Below are positions 52,001 through 60,270 of a DNA stretch of 64,000 bases, piece by piece. Source of the stretch: Arhodomonas sp052060015 (lineage in GTDB: Bacteria; Pseudomonadota; Gammaproteobacteria; Nitrococcales; Nitrococcaceae); assembly GCF_052060015.1 (NCBI RefSeq), contig NZ_JBPODZ010000005.1:124001-188000 (forward strand), given 5' to 3'. Each line of letters starts with the position of its first letter. Within the stretch, counting starts at the first letter, position 1. Made by a program: the position numbers and the translations under genes. Below the pieces are notes generated by a model that was not told where the DNA came from, made no database searches, and was given only the letters and a program-made list of their open reading frames with translations.

Positions 52001-53874
52001 CGGGCGGTGCCGTCGTAGCGCAGGCCGAAGTCGTGGATATGGCAGGTGCTCCCGCCCCGGGGAGTGACCTCGTAGGGGCGCTCGTCGACCACCTCCACGC
52101 CCATATGCTCGAGCACCGGCAGGACGTCGGAGAGCACCATGGGGCGCTGGTACTGGTAGAGGCGCAGGCGCAGCATCTCCGGCGGCGCCTCCAGCGGTCG
52201 GTAGAGGACGATGCCCAGGTCGTCGCGGGTGGACAGCCCCTCGAGGCGCTCGACATCGTGTACCGAGGCGCGGGCGGTGGTGTCCTCCCGGTAGGCGGCG
52301 CTGAAGCCGCTGCCATAGCGTTGCAGCAACCGGTTGCCCGCGGCCTCGCCGAAGAACTCCAGCATGGCCTCGGCGAATTCGTCGCGCCAGCTACGCATGG
52401 TATTGGCCAGGCGCTGCTCGAGCTCGTCGTGGTCATAGGGTGGCTGGCCGGGTTCGGGCAGGCGCACGATGAAGTGGATGCGCGCGAGCACCGATTCCGA
52501 TAGCTGTACCGTGAACTCCGAGGTGCTCGCGCCGAAGGCCTCCATGAGGAGGGTCTCCATACGCTCGCGCACGTCGGTGTTGTAGCGCTCCCGCGGTGCG
52601 AACACCAGGCAGGAGACGAAACGGCGGAAGGTGTCGTAGCGCACGAACAGCCGGACCCGCTGGCGCTCCTGGAGGTGGAGGATCCCCTTGGCGGTTTCGT
52701 AGAGCTCCTCGGTAGAGGCCTGGAACAGCTCGTCGCGGGGATGGGTCTCGAGGATGTTGATCAGTGCCTTGCCCGCATGGCTGTTGGGCCGCAGGTTGGC
52801 CTGTTCTAGGATCTGCTCGAGCTTGCGCCGCAGCAGCGGGATGGTGCGCGGGCTGCGGTGGTAGGCAGCGGAGGTGAACAGGCCGAGGAAACGGTGCTCG
52901 CCGATCACCTCGCCCTGTTCATTGAATCGCTTGACGCCGATATAGTCCATGTAGCCGGGCCGATGGACGGTGGCCCGAGTATTCGATTTGGTCAACACCA
53001 GGGGATCCGGGTCTCGGGCCGCGGCGCGGATCGGCGCCGGCAGGGCCGCGAAGCTGCCCGAGCGCTCGTGGCCCTCGTGCTCGCGTAGGATGCCGAGGCC
53101 GGTATCGCTGCAGGCCTGCAGGGCAACGTCGTCGCCCTCCGGCACCAGCTCATAGCAGCGATAGCCGAGCAGGGTGAAGTGGTCGTCGTGGATCCAGCGC
53201 AGGAAGGCGCAGACCTCCTCGAGCCGGCGCCGGTCAATGGCCGGCGGCCGGTGCTCGAGCTCCCGAATGGCCTCCTCCAGGGTCTGAAGCATGGGCTTCC
53301 AGTCCGCCACCGCACTGCGGACGTCTTCGATCACCGAGGTGACCTCGGTCTCGATCCGATCCAGGTCCTCCACCTCGCCCTGGCGGTCCACTTCGAAGTG
53401 CATCCAGGCCTCGGGGATCGCCCCCTCCGCCTCCTGGGCGTCCAGGACCTCGCTGACATGACCCGCCTCATCGCGGCGGACCGTGAGTACCGGATGGATG
53501 ATCAGGTGGATGGTCAGGCCCAGGCGGTTCAACGCCATGGACACCGAATCCACCAGGAACGGCATGTCCGGGGCCACCACCTCGCAGACCGTGTGCGTAG
53601 ACTGCCAGCCGTGCTGCTCGGTATCCGGATTATAGGCGCGGGCGCGGATCTCGTCCGCGGCGCGGGCCTCGCCGAGATTCCAGTGGGACAGCGCCGCGCC
53701 GTAGAGGTCGTCGCTGCGCCGCTCGAGCACGTCCTCCGGCGCCGCCCCTTCGTAATACAGGCCTACGAACGTCGCTACAATCTCCGCCTGTTCGGCGCGC
53801 CAGCGCTGCTGCACCCGGGCGGCGATCTCGTCGATGACCTCGTCACGGGCCTTTTCTTCTGCGGCTTGCAGCAT
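49015..53874 (-). CDS. gdhB: NAD-specific glutamate dehydrogenase, large 180-kDa type
   Basis: A 1619-residue enzyme of the NAD-GDH family, catabolic for glutamate. An N-terminal region with ACT-like regulatory segments (about 1-700) is followed by the catalytic dehydrogenase part: RTEVLGLMKAQMVKNSVIVPMGAKGGFV (landmark, about residue 830), VGVGDMSGDVFGNGMLLS, and WNGGIGTYIKSSEETHADVGDKAND. The start at 53874 follows GGGGGAGAG; a longer in-frame reading enters the next gene. It feeds 2-oxoglutarate to the TCA cycle and supplies ammonium when amino acids are the carbon source. Confidence 0.95.
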   Translation of the reverse strand: MLQAAEEKARDEVIDEIAARVQQRWRAEQAEIVATFVGLYYEGAAPEDVLERRSDDLYGAALSHWNLGEARAADEIRARAYNPDTEQHGWQSTHTVCEVVAPDMPFLVDSVSMALNRLGLTIHLIIHPVLTVRRDEAGHVSEVLDAQEAEGAIPEAWMHFEVDRQGEVEDLDRIETEVTSVIEDVRSAVADWKPMLQTLEEAIRELEHRPPAIDRRRLEEVCAFLRWIHDDHFTLLGYRCYELVPEGDDVALQACSDTGLGILREHEGHERSGSFAALPAPIRAAARDPDPLVLTKSNTRATVHRPGYMDYIGVKRFNEQGEVIGEHRFLGLFTSAAYHRSPRTIPLLRRKLEQILEQANLRPNSHAGKALINILETHPRDELFQASTEELYETAKGILHLQERQRVRLFVRYDTFRRFVSCLVFAPRERYNTDVRERMETLLMEAFGASTSEFTVQLSESVLARIHFIVRLPEPGQPPYDHDELEQRLANTMRSWRDEFAEAMLEFFGEAAGNRLLQRYGSGFSAAYREDTTARASVHDVERLEGLSTRDDLGIVLYRPLEAPPEMLRLRLYQYQRPMVLSDVLPVLEHMGVEVVDERPYEVTPRGGSTCHIHDFGLRYDGTARQEAEHIREAFQEAFTAVWHRHAEDDGFNRLVLAAGLSWEQIVILRAYARYLRQAGLPFSQQYLEETLAGNPGITRRLIRLFAARLDPDNADEGRVQTLATEIDERLEEVSSLDEDRILRRILAAIQATLRTNFYRRDTNGNRRGFVSLKLDPRAIPGVPKPVPAYEIFVYSPRVEGVHLRGGKVARGGIRWSDRREDYRTEVLGLMKAQMVKNSVIVPMGAKGGFVCKQLPEDRQAAGSEVLEGYRTFIRALLDVTDNIVDGEVVPPQQVRRHDDDDPYLVVAADKGTATFSDYANELAEEYNFWLHDAFASGGSTGYDHKKMGITARGAWVAVQRHFRELGHDIQSEPFTVVGVGDMSGDVFGNGMLLSDQIRLVAAFDHRHIFIDPNPDPASSYAERQRLFALDRSTWDDYDRSKISSGGGIWPRTAKSIQLSAAARKALGITGGERLTPLEVLSAILRAPVDLLWNGGIGTYIKSSEETHADVGDKANDALRVDGRELRCRVIGEGGNLGVTQLGRVEFALHGGRVNSDAVDNSGGVDCSDHEVNIKILLNRVVDDGDLTNKQRNQLLAEMTGEVARLVLSNNYRQTQGLSLLERHAPEWMDEHSRYMRELERAGQLDRHVEFLPDEEGLEERGKAGRGLTRPELAVLLAYAKIEAYPELLESELVASPYLSDELMRYFPQPLRERFAERVQVHPLRGEIIATVVTNHILNRMGTTFLYRIRSRTGAGAADAARAYFAARDIYGLRELWHEIDALDNQVPADTQLHLLDTLCELQERATLWLLRNLPSPLEIEETVARISPAVRQLADSLDELLPEEDRRILDSEVEGFTAKAVPEALARRVARLEPLYAALDLVKVATDTNAPLQEAAEVYYSAGTRLELGWLREAITEHPVDDPWQERYRAGMEEEFFVQLRRLAVRVLRSGDAGEPAARRLERWIGDNQAMVERMGATIAELRKASQVDLAMLGVALQELRNLAQAGSAQQLVTGEPA

Positions 53875-53960
53875 CTCTCCCCCTGTCCCTGCGTTGGTGG
53901 TGGCCCTTGGTTCTTGTGCCAGTGTAGTCGCAAGCGTCCCATTTCGTAGGGGCGAACGGC

Positions 53961-54986
53961 TCAGTCTGTGGCGGCCGCCGCTGCGGCCTGTGCGTCGATG
54001 CGCGCCGCCACCGCTGCCATGTTGTAGCCGACCCCCGAGCCGAGCAGCACCACCAGGTCGCCGGCACGCGCGCCGCCATGGCTGAGCAGCGTATCCAGGG
54101 CCATCGGCACGCAGGCCGAGCCGGTGTAGCCGCACTCCTCCATGATCATCACCGCCCGCTCCCGGGGCAGATCCAGGGCGTCACAGACCCGGTGGATGGT
54201 GCAGCGATTCACCTGGGTGAATATAGCGTGATCGATCTCGTCGATGGCAAAGCCGCAGCGCGCGGCGAGCTGGCGGACCAGTCGGGGCCAGCCCTGTTCG
54301 TTGATCTCCGGGGGGTAGCGGTGCTTGATCCGCACCCGGTGACGGCCGGCGGCCAGGGCCTCCGGGTTGGCCGGCTCCACGGTACCGCCGGCATCGATGC
54401 CCCAGTAGTCGGCGTAGCGGCCGTCCGCGTCGAACGCGGCGCCGAGTATGGCGGGTTCGGCGGCGGGGCGGAGGATGGCCGCGCCGGCGCCGTCGCCGTA
54501 GAAGAAGGACATGGGGTCGTCGTCGGCGGCGTGACGGCTCATTAAATACGCCCCCACCACGAGCACGGTCTCCACGCCGGTGTTGGCGGCCATCAGGCCA
54601 CTGGCACTGGCGAGGGCCGTGGGGAAGGAGGCGCAGGCGCAACCCACGTCGAAGGTGCCTGCCCTGTGGGCGCCGAGCTTGGCCTGTAGCACCGTGGCCG
54701 TGGCAGGGGTGATGTAGTCCGGTGTGTCCGTGCCCACCAGGATCAGGTCCAGGTCCGCCGCCGTGAGCCCCGCCCGGGCGAGGGCCCGTTCGGCGGCCCG
54801 CGCGGCGAGGTCGGAGGTGGCCTCGTCGTCGCCGGCGCGCCAGCGCTGTCGGATGCCGGAACCCGCCTCGAAGCGTTGGAGGCGCTCCGCGTGCTCCGGG
54901 CCCAGGCGCTCCAGGAGCGCGGCGTTGGTCACCCGGTGGGCCGGTCGGTACTGCCCCGTGGCGGCGATGCGAGCGGACCGTGCCAT
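53961..54986 (-). CDS. KAS III-like (FabH family) protein with altered catalytic triad
   Basis: A 341-residue thiolase-fold protein. The acyl-accepting Cys is present at 118 in DVGCACASF, and FFYGDGAGAAIL and LLGSGVGYNMAAVA are FabH family motifs. The other two catalytic residues differ: the HQAN motif reads FTQVN (Thr257 for His) and the GNTSAAS motif reads GYTGSAC (Tyr287 for Asn). Loss of both His and Asn argues against decarboxylative condensation of malonyl-ACP and suggests acyl transfer or another condensation, as in several secondary-metabolism KAS III groups. No acyl carrier or lipid gene is adjacent. It is divergent from the phosphomannomutase gene by 153 nt. Confidence 0.85.
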   Translation of the reverse strand: MARSARIAATGQYRPAHRVTNAALLERLGPEHAERLQRFEAGSGIRQRWRAGDDEATSDLAARAAERALARAGLTAADLDLILVGTDTPDYITPATATVLQAKLGAHRAGTFDVGCACASFPTALASASGLMAANTGVETVLVVGAYLMSRHAADDDPMSFFYGDGAGAAILRPAAEPAILGAAFDADGRYADYWGIDAGGTVEPANPEALAAGRHRVRIKHRYPPEINEQGWPRLVRQLAARCGFAIDEIDHAIFTQVNRCTIHRVCDALDLPRERAVMIMEECGYTGSACVPMALDTLLSHGGARAGDLVVLLGSGVGYNMAAVAARIDAQAAAAAATD

Positions 54987-55139
54987 TCGCTGGCGGCTCC
55001 CTGGTGGGTTCGGATAGCGGCGGCTTCCCGGCTATGTTGGCAGATCGCCGGTTGGCGGTCGATCATCCGCCATGGTGGGGGTGTGGCCGGCGCAGGTAAG
55101 ATGCCGGGTCGATTACAGCCATTTCAGCCCGAGGACGAG

Positions 55140-56492
55140 ATGAGCGAATACCTCTCCTGCTTCAAGGCCTACGACATCCGCGGCCGGGTACCCGACGACC
55201 TGGATGAGGGGCTCGCGCGACGAATCGGCCGCGCCTACGCCGAGGCCATCCGGCCCTCCCGTGTGGCCGTGGGCCGGGATATCCGCTTGAGCAGTCCCGC
55301 GATGGCCGCGGCGCTGGGCGAGGGGCTGCGCGACGGCGGTGTCGACGTCTTGGATATCGGCGTCTGCGGTACCGAGGAGGTGTACTTCGCAACCTTCCAC
55401 TACGGCCTGAACGGCGGGATCATGGTGACCGCCAGCCATAACCCACGGGACTACAACGGCATGAAGTTGGTCCGGGAAGGGGCGCGGCCGATCAGCGGCG
55501 ATACCGGACTGGGGGAGATCGAGCGCCTGGCCGCCGGCGACGCCCTGCCGGTAGCGGACCGGCGCGGCGGCCTGGAGTCCCTGGACCATCGCGGCGACTA
55601 TGTCGACCACCTTATTGGCAGTGTCCGTCGCGACGCCTTGACGCCGCTGACCATTGTCGTCAACGCCGGCAACGGCGGGGCCGGTGCCGTGGTGGACGCA
55701 TTGGCGCCGCGACTGCCGTTTTCCTTCGCGCGGGTGCACCACGAGCCCGACGGCCACTTCCCCAACGGCGTGCCCAATCCGCTGATCGAGGAGAGCCGTT
55801 CGGTGACCGCGGAGGCAGTGCGCGATGCCGGCGCCGAATTCGGCGTGGCCTGGGACGGCGACTTCGACCGTTGCTTCTTCTTCGATGAGCAGGGCCGCTT
55901 TATCGAGGGTTATTACCTGGTGGGACTGCTCGCCGAGGTGTTCCTGCGCAAGTCCCCCGGGGAGAAGATCATCCACGACCCGCGACTGACCTGGAACACC
56001 ATCGACATCTGCGAGGAGTTCGGCGGCGTGCCGGTGCAGAGCAAGACCGGCCACGCCTTCATCAAGGAGCGCATGCGTGCCGAGGACGCCGTCTACGGCG
56101 GCGAGATGAGCGCCCATCACTACTTCCGCGACTTCGCCTATTGCGACAGCGGGATGCTGCCCTGGCTGCTGGTCGCCGAGCTCATCGGGCGCACCGGCAA
56201 GCCCCTGTCGCAGCTGGTCGACGAGCGCATCGGGCGCTTCCCCGCGAGCGGGGAGATCAACCGCGAGATCGCGGACCCGGCGGCGGCCATCGCCGCGGTG
56301 GAAGCCGCCTATACGCCGCAGGCCCTCTCGGTGGACCGTACCGACGGGGTCAGCATCGAGTTCGCCGACTGGCGCTTCAACCTGCGGATGTCCAATACCG
56401 AGCCGGTGGTGCGGTTGAACGTGGAGTCCCGCGGTGACCGTGCCCTGATGGAGGCGAAGACCGCCGAGCTGCTGGCGCGGCTCGACGGTTGA
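55140..56492 (+). CDS. manB: Phosphomannomutase/phosphoglucomutase
   Basis: A 450-residue alpha-D-phosphohexomutase. CFKAYDIRGRVPDDL is the N-terminal motif, the phosphoserine loop is TASHNPRDYNGMK (about residue 97), the Mg loop DGDFDRCFFF, the sugar loop GGEMSAHHYFRDFAYCDSG and the phosphate-binding loop RMSNTEPVVRLNVESR. These match CpsG/ManB (Mg site DGDFDR, GEMSAHHYF). It makes mannose 1-phosphate for GDP-mannose, hence surface polysaccharides. The ATG at 55140 follows GAGGACGAG. Confidence 0.93.
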   Translation: MSEYLSCFKAYDIRGRVPDDLDEGLARRIGRAYAEAIRPSRVAVGRDIRLSSPAMAAALGEGLRDGGVDVLDIGVCGTEEVYFATFHYGLNGGIMVTASHNPRDYNGMKLVREGARPISGDTGLGEIERLAAGDALPVADRRGGLESLDHRGDYVDHLIGSVRRDALTPLTIVVNAGNGGAGAVVDALAPRLPFSFARVHHEPDGHFPNGVPNPLIEESRSVTAEAVRDAGAEFGVAWDGDFDRCFFFDEQGRFIEGYYLVGLLAEVFLRKSPGEKIIHDPRLTWNTIDICEEFGGVPVQSKTGHAFIKERMRAEDAVYGGEMSAHHYFRDFAYCDSGMLPWLLVAELIGRTGKPLSQLVDERIGRFPASGEINREIADPAAAIAAVEAAYTPQALSVDRTDGVSIEFADWRFNLRMSNTEPVVRLNVESRGDRALMEAKTAELLARLDG

Positions 56493-56503
56493 CAAGGAAC
56501 AGG

Positions 56504-56633
56504 GCCACGGATGGACATTGATGAACGCGGATCACTCGCCTTGCGGATACCGCTTTGTCACCGGGTGTCCTTGGGGACAGCCTGTTGGATAGATGGTGTC
56601 TCGTATTCGTATCCATCCGCGTTCGTCCGTGGC
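56504..56633. repeat. Palindromic repeat GCCACGGA family, copy 1
   Basis: The left arm at 56504-56532 (GCCACGGAT...GAACGCGGAT) and the right arm at 56611-56633 (ATCCGCGTTCGTCCGTGGC with flanks) are inverted repeats; the left arm has about ten extra bases. The element fills the gap between the convergent manB and lpdA genes and touches the lpdA stop, followed by a T-rich run. A relative lies at 60187-60245. Confidence 0.65.
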
Positions 56634-58405
56634 TATTTTTTCTTGTTCTTCGGCATGTAGAGATCGGTAAGCGTCCCCGCTGCCGCCTCCGCGGCCATGG
56701 CCACGGTCTCGGACAGGGTCGGGTGCGGGTGCACCGTCAGCCCGATGTCGTGGCAGTCCGCGCCCATCTCGATGGCCAGGCAGACCTCGGAGATGAGGTC
56801 ACCGGCGTTGGGGCCGACGATGGCGGCGCCGATGACCCGTTCGGTCTTCGCGTCGAGGATCAGCTTGGTCACGCCGTCGCTGGCGTCCAGGCTCAACGCC
56901 CGGCCGTTGGCCGCCCACGGGAACTGCGCCTTCTCGTAGTCGATGCCCTCGGCCTTGGCCTGCTCCTCGGTGACGCCCACCCACGCCACCTCGGGGTTGG
57001 TGTAGGCCACCGAGGGGATGACCCGGGCATCGAAGGCGCTCTTCTCGCCGGCGCAGCACTCCGCGGCCACCTTGCCCTCGTGGGTCGCCTTGTGGGCGAG
57101 CATCGGCTGGCCGACGATGTCGCCGATGGCGTAGATGTGGGCGACATTTGTCTGCTGGTGCTCGTTGACCGGTATGCAGCGGCTGTCGTCGATCTGCACC
57201 CCGGCGGCCTCCAGGTTGAGGAGATCGGTGTTCGGGCGCCGGCCCACGGAGACGAGCACCCGGTCGAAGCGATCGGTTTCCGGGGCCTTTGCCCCCTCGA
57301 AGTGCACGGTGACGCCGTCGTCGTCGGGCTCGACGGCGGTGACCTTGCTCTGCAGAAAGATGTTCTCGTAGGCCTTGTCGATGCGCTTCTTGTAGACCTT
57401 GACGATGTCGGGATCGCCGCCGGCCATGATCCGGTCGAGCATCTCCACCACCGTGACCTTCGCGCCCAGGGCGTGGTAGACGCTGCCTATCTCCAGGCCA
57501 ATGATGCCGCCGCCGACCACCAGTAGCCGTTCCGGGATCTCCTCGAGCTTGAGCGCGTCCGTGGAGTCCATGATCCGGGGGTGGTCCAGGTCGAAGCCCG
57601 GTGGCGCCGTGGGTCGCGACCCCGCGGCGATGATGCAGTTGCGGAAGCTGATGCGTCGCTCGCCATCGTCGCCGCGGACGACGACCTCATGGGTGCCGGC
57701 GAACTCGGCCGCACCCTGGACGACCTCCACCTTGCGTTGCTTGGCCATGCCCTTGAGGCCGCCGGTGAGCTTACCCACCACGCCGTCCTTCCAGGCACCG
57801 AGCTTGGCGATGTCGATCTCGGGCTCGCCAAAGGTGATGCCGTGGTCGGCGAACTGCCGGGTCTCCTCGAGCAGCGCGCCGGCGTGGAGCAGCGCCTTGG
57901 AGGGGATGCAGCCGACATTGAGGCAGACGCCGCCGAGGTTCGGGTAGCGCTCCACGAGCACCGTTTTCAGCCCCAGGTCGGCGGCCCGGAAGGCGGCGGT
58001 ATAGCCGCCGGGGCCGGCGCCGAGCACCACCAGGTCACAGTCGGCCTCGGCCGGCGCCTCCCCCGCCGATGCCGGCTCCGGTTTCGGCGCCTCGGGGGCG
58101 GGCCCCGCCGGGGGCTTGCTCGCGGCCTCTCCGATGTCGGCCGGCTCCGCGTCGCCACCCGCCTCCGACGGCTCGGCGAGGAGGATGACATCCCCCTCAC
58201 TGACCTTGTCGCCCACTTGGACCTTGAGCTCGGCGACCCGCCCGGCGAAGGGCGCCGGCACCTCCATGGTGGCCTTGTCGGACTCCAGGGTGATCAGCGA
58301 CTGTTCGGCCTCGATCTCGTCGCCGGGGGAGACCAGCACCTCGATGATCTCCACCGCCTCGAAGTCACCGATGTCGGGGACCTTGATCTCTTTCATTTCC
58401 GCCAT
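56633..58405 (-). CDS. lpdA: Dihydrolipoyl dehydrogenase with N-terminal lipoyl domain
   Basis: A 590-residue E3 component. Residues 4-78 form a lipoyl domain (lipoyl-Lys in ESDKATME at about 46), then an Ala/Pro/Glu-rich linker (about 82-118) and the flavoprotein (about 120-590). The latter has GAGPGGYTAAFRAADLG, the redox disulfide GGVCLNVGCIPSK, a NAD motif VVGGGIIGLEIG, and the dimer-interface HPHPTLSET. It reoxidises dihydrolipoamide for the pyruvate complex. It starts 56 nt after aceF; the start at 58405 precedes a second Met (MKEIKV). Confidence 0.94.
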   Translation of the reverse strand: MAEMKEIKVPDIGDFEAVEIIEVLVSPGDEIEAEQSLITLESDKATMEVPAPFAGRVAELKVQVGDKVSEGDVILLAEPSEAGGDAEPADIGEAASKPPAGPAPEAPKPEPASAGEAPAEADCDLVVLGAGPGGYTAAFRAADLGLKTVLVERYPNLGGVCLNVGCIPSKALLHAGALLEETRQFADHGITFGEPEIDIAKLGAWKDGVVGKLTGGLKGMAKQRKVEVVQGAAEFAGTHEVVVRGDDGERRISFRNCIIAAGSRPTAPPGFDLDHPRIMDSTDALKLEEIPERLLVVGGGIIGLEIGSVYHALGAKVTVVEMLDRIMAGGDPDIVKVYKKRIDKAYENIFLQSKVTAVEPDDDGVTVHFEGAKAPETDRFDRVLVSVGRRPNTDLLNLEAAGVQIDDSRCIPVNEHQQTNVAHIYAIGDIVGQPMLAHKATHEGKVAAECCAGEKSAFDARVIPSVAYTNPEVAWVGVTEEQAKAEGIDYEKAQFPWAANGRALSLDASDGVTKLILDAKTERVIGAAIVGPNAGDLISEVCLAIEMGADCHDIGLTVHPHPTLSETVAMAAEAAAGTLTDLYMPKNKKK

Positions 58406-58461
58406 CGTTATTCCGTCCTTCTTGCCACCGATGCCTTCACCCGTGGCGTGTCGTTCGTCAC

Positions 58462-60162
58462 TCAGAGCACCAGCCGGCGAAGATCGCCGAGCAGCCCCGC
58501 GAGGTAGGCTGTGAAACGCGCCGCCGCGGCGCCGTCGATCACCCGGTGATCGTAGGACAGCGACAGCGGCAGCATCAGCCGCGGCTCGAATTCGCTGCCG
58601 TTCCACACCGGTTTCATGCTCGACTTGGATACCCCGAGTATGGCCACTTCCGGCGCATTGACGATGGGCGTGAACGCCGTACCGCCGATGCCACCAAGGC
58701 TGGAAATGCTGAAGGTGCCGCCCTGCATGTCGCCGGGGCCGAGCTTGCCGTCCCGGGCCTTGGCGCTCACCGTGGCCAGGTCCTCGGCGATCTGGTAGAC
58801 GCCCTTTTGATCGGCGCCCTTGATCACCGGCACGACCAGGCCGTTGGGGGTGTCCACGGCCACCCCGATGTTGATGTACTTCTTGATGATCAGGGCGTCC
58901 CCGGAGGCCTTCAGCGAGCTGTTGAAGATGGGGAACTCACGCAGCGCCGCCGCCGATGCCTTCACCAGGAAGGCCAGGGGCGTGAGTTTGACCCCCTGCT
59001 TCTCGGCCGCCGCCTTCTCCGCCTTGCGGAAGTCCTCCAGGGCGGTGATGTCGGCCTCGTCGAACTGGGTGACGTGGGGCACGTTCAGCCAGGCACGCTG
59101 CAGGTGCGGCCCGCTCTTCTGCTGGATGCGCGAGAGCGCCCGTTCCTCGACTTCGCCGAACTTGGAGAAGTCCACCGCGGGGATGGGCGGTATCCCCATG
59201 CCGCCCTCAGGGGCGGCCGCCGGGGCAGGCGCAGCGCCGCCCTGTAGGGCACGTTTGACGAAGGCGCGGACATCGTCATGGGTGATCCGGCCCTTCGGGC
59301 CGGTGCCGCTGACCTGGCCGAGATCCACCCCCAGCTCCCGGGCGAAACGGCGCACCGACGGGCTCGCGTGGGCGAGGCGCTGGCGCTCGGGTTCGATGGG
59401 CCGCTCGATGGGCTCGTGGTCCGTCTCCAGCGAGCGCCCGGCGCTGGGGCCCGGCAGGATCTCGCCGGTGTCCGCGTCGGTCTCGCCGGGCTCGCCGTCA
59501 CCGGCAGCCGTTGCCTGCGGCGGCGGGGCCGGTTCTTCCTGGGCCTGCGGCGGGGCGGGGCTGGATTCCTTCGCGGCGCCGGATTCCCCCGAGCCGGCGC
59601 CGGCCAGGCGGACGATGGGTGTGCCCTCGGAGACCTTGTCGCCGGTGGAGACCAGCACCTCCGCGACGCGGCCTGCCTCGGGGCAGGGCACCTCCATGGT
59701 GGCCTTGTCGGACTCCAGGGTGATCAGCGACTGCTCGGCCTCGACGCTGTCACCGGGCTGGACCAGTACCTCGATGACATCGACCTCGTCGAAGTCGCCG
59801 ATGTCGGGCACCGTCACCGTCTCGCTGCCGCCGCCTGCGCCGCCGGAAGGGGCGGCCTGTGGTTCCTGGGTCGCGGTGGCCTCCTCCGCGGCGTCCGCGT
59901 CCTCGGTGGCGCCACCGGCGTCCGTGGCCTCCAAACGCACGATGGCGGTGCCCTCGGAGACCTTGTCCCCGGTGGAGACCAGTACCTCCGCGACGCGGCC
60001 TGCCTCGGGGCAGGGCACCTCCATGGTGGCCTTGTCGGACTCCAGGGTGATCAGTGACTGCTCGGCCTCGACGCTATCGCCGGGCTGGACGAGTACCTCG
60101 ATGACATCGACCTCGTCGAAGTCACCGATGTCGGGAACCGTGATTTCTTTTGTCTGCGCCAT
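58462..60162 (-). CDS. aceF: Pyruvate dehydrogenase E2, dihydrolipoyl acetyltransferase with two lipoyl domains
   Basis: A 566-residue E2 core. Two nearly identical lipoyl domains (about 6-78 with Lys44, and 115-187 with Lys153) are joined by Ala/Glu/Gly-rich linkers; a peripheral-subunit-binding domain follows (about 265-303) and the catalytic acetyltransferase (about 335-566), with the HxxxDG motif in YDHRVIDGAAAARF. It transfers acetyl groups to CoA. The gene is between aceE and lpdA in one minus-strand operon; a palindromic repeat separates aceE from it. Confidence 0.94.
   Translation of the reverse strand: MAQTKEITVPDIGDFDEVDVIEVLVQPGDSVEAEQSLITLESDKATMEVPCPEAGRVAEVLVSTGDKVSEGTAIVRLEATDAGGATEDADAAEEATATQEPQAAPSGGAGGGSETVTVPDIGDFDEVDVIEVLVQPGDSVEAEQSLITLESDKATMEVPCPEAGRVAEVLVSTGDKVSEGTPIVRLAGAGSGESGAAKESSPAPPQAQEEPAPPPQATAAGDGEPGETDADTGEILPGPSAGRSLETDHEPIERPIEPERQRLAHASPSVRRFARELGVDLGQVSGTGPKGRITHDDVRAFVKRALQGGAAPAPAAAPEGGMGIPPIPAVDFSKFGEVEERALSRIQQKSGPHLQRAWLNVPHVTQFDEADITALEDFRKAEKAAAEKQGVKLTPLAFLVKASAAALREFPIFNSSLKASGDALIIKKYINIGVAVDTPNGLVVPVIKGADQKGVYQIAEDLATVSAKARDGKLGPGDMQGGTFSISSLGGIGGTAFTPIVNAPEVAILGVSKSSMKPVWNGSEFEPRLMLPLSLSYDHRVIDGAAAARFTAYLAGLLGDLRRLVL
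59623..59814 (-). repeat. Lipoyl-domain repeat unit, copy B
   Basis: This 192-nt stretch codes residues 117-180 of AceF and matches 59950-60141 with about eight differences (about 96% identity), offset 327 nt. A 45-nt part of it (59689-59733) is also identical to lpdA 58259-58303. Confidence 0.85.
59950..60141 (-). repeat. Lipoyl-domain repeat unit, copy A
   Basis: This stretch codes residues 8-71 of AceF and matches 59623-59814 almost base for base. The encoded proteins are identical over nearly the whole unit, which points to recent duplication or gene conversion. Confidence 0.85.
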
Positions 60163-60186
60163 GGGTGAAATCCACTATGGTTCTGG

Positions 60187-60245
60187 GCCACGGATGGACC
60201 CGGATCAGCACATACCATCCGGGTCCATCGGCGTTAATTTGTGGC
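60187..60245. repeat. Palindromic repeat GCCACGGA family, copy 2
   Basis: GATGGACCCGGAT (60193-60205) and ATCCGGGTCCATC (60217-60229) form a perfect 13-bp stem with an 11-nt loop; GCCAC (60187-60191) and GTGGC (60241-60245) are outer arms. It shares GCCACGGATGGA with the element at 56504. It lies between aceE and aceF and may set the E1:E2 ratio in the mRNA. Confidence 0.65.
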
Positions 60246-60270
60246 TACAGGGGTTTGTTCTTCGCCGCCC

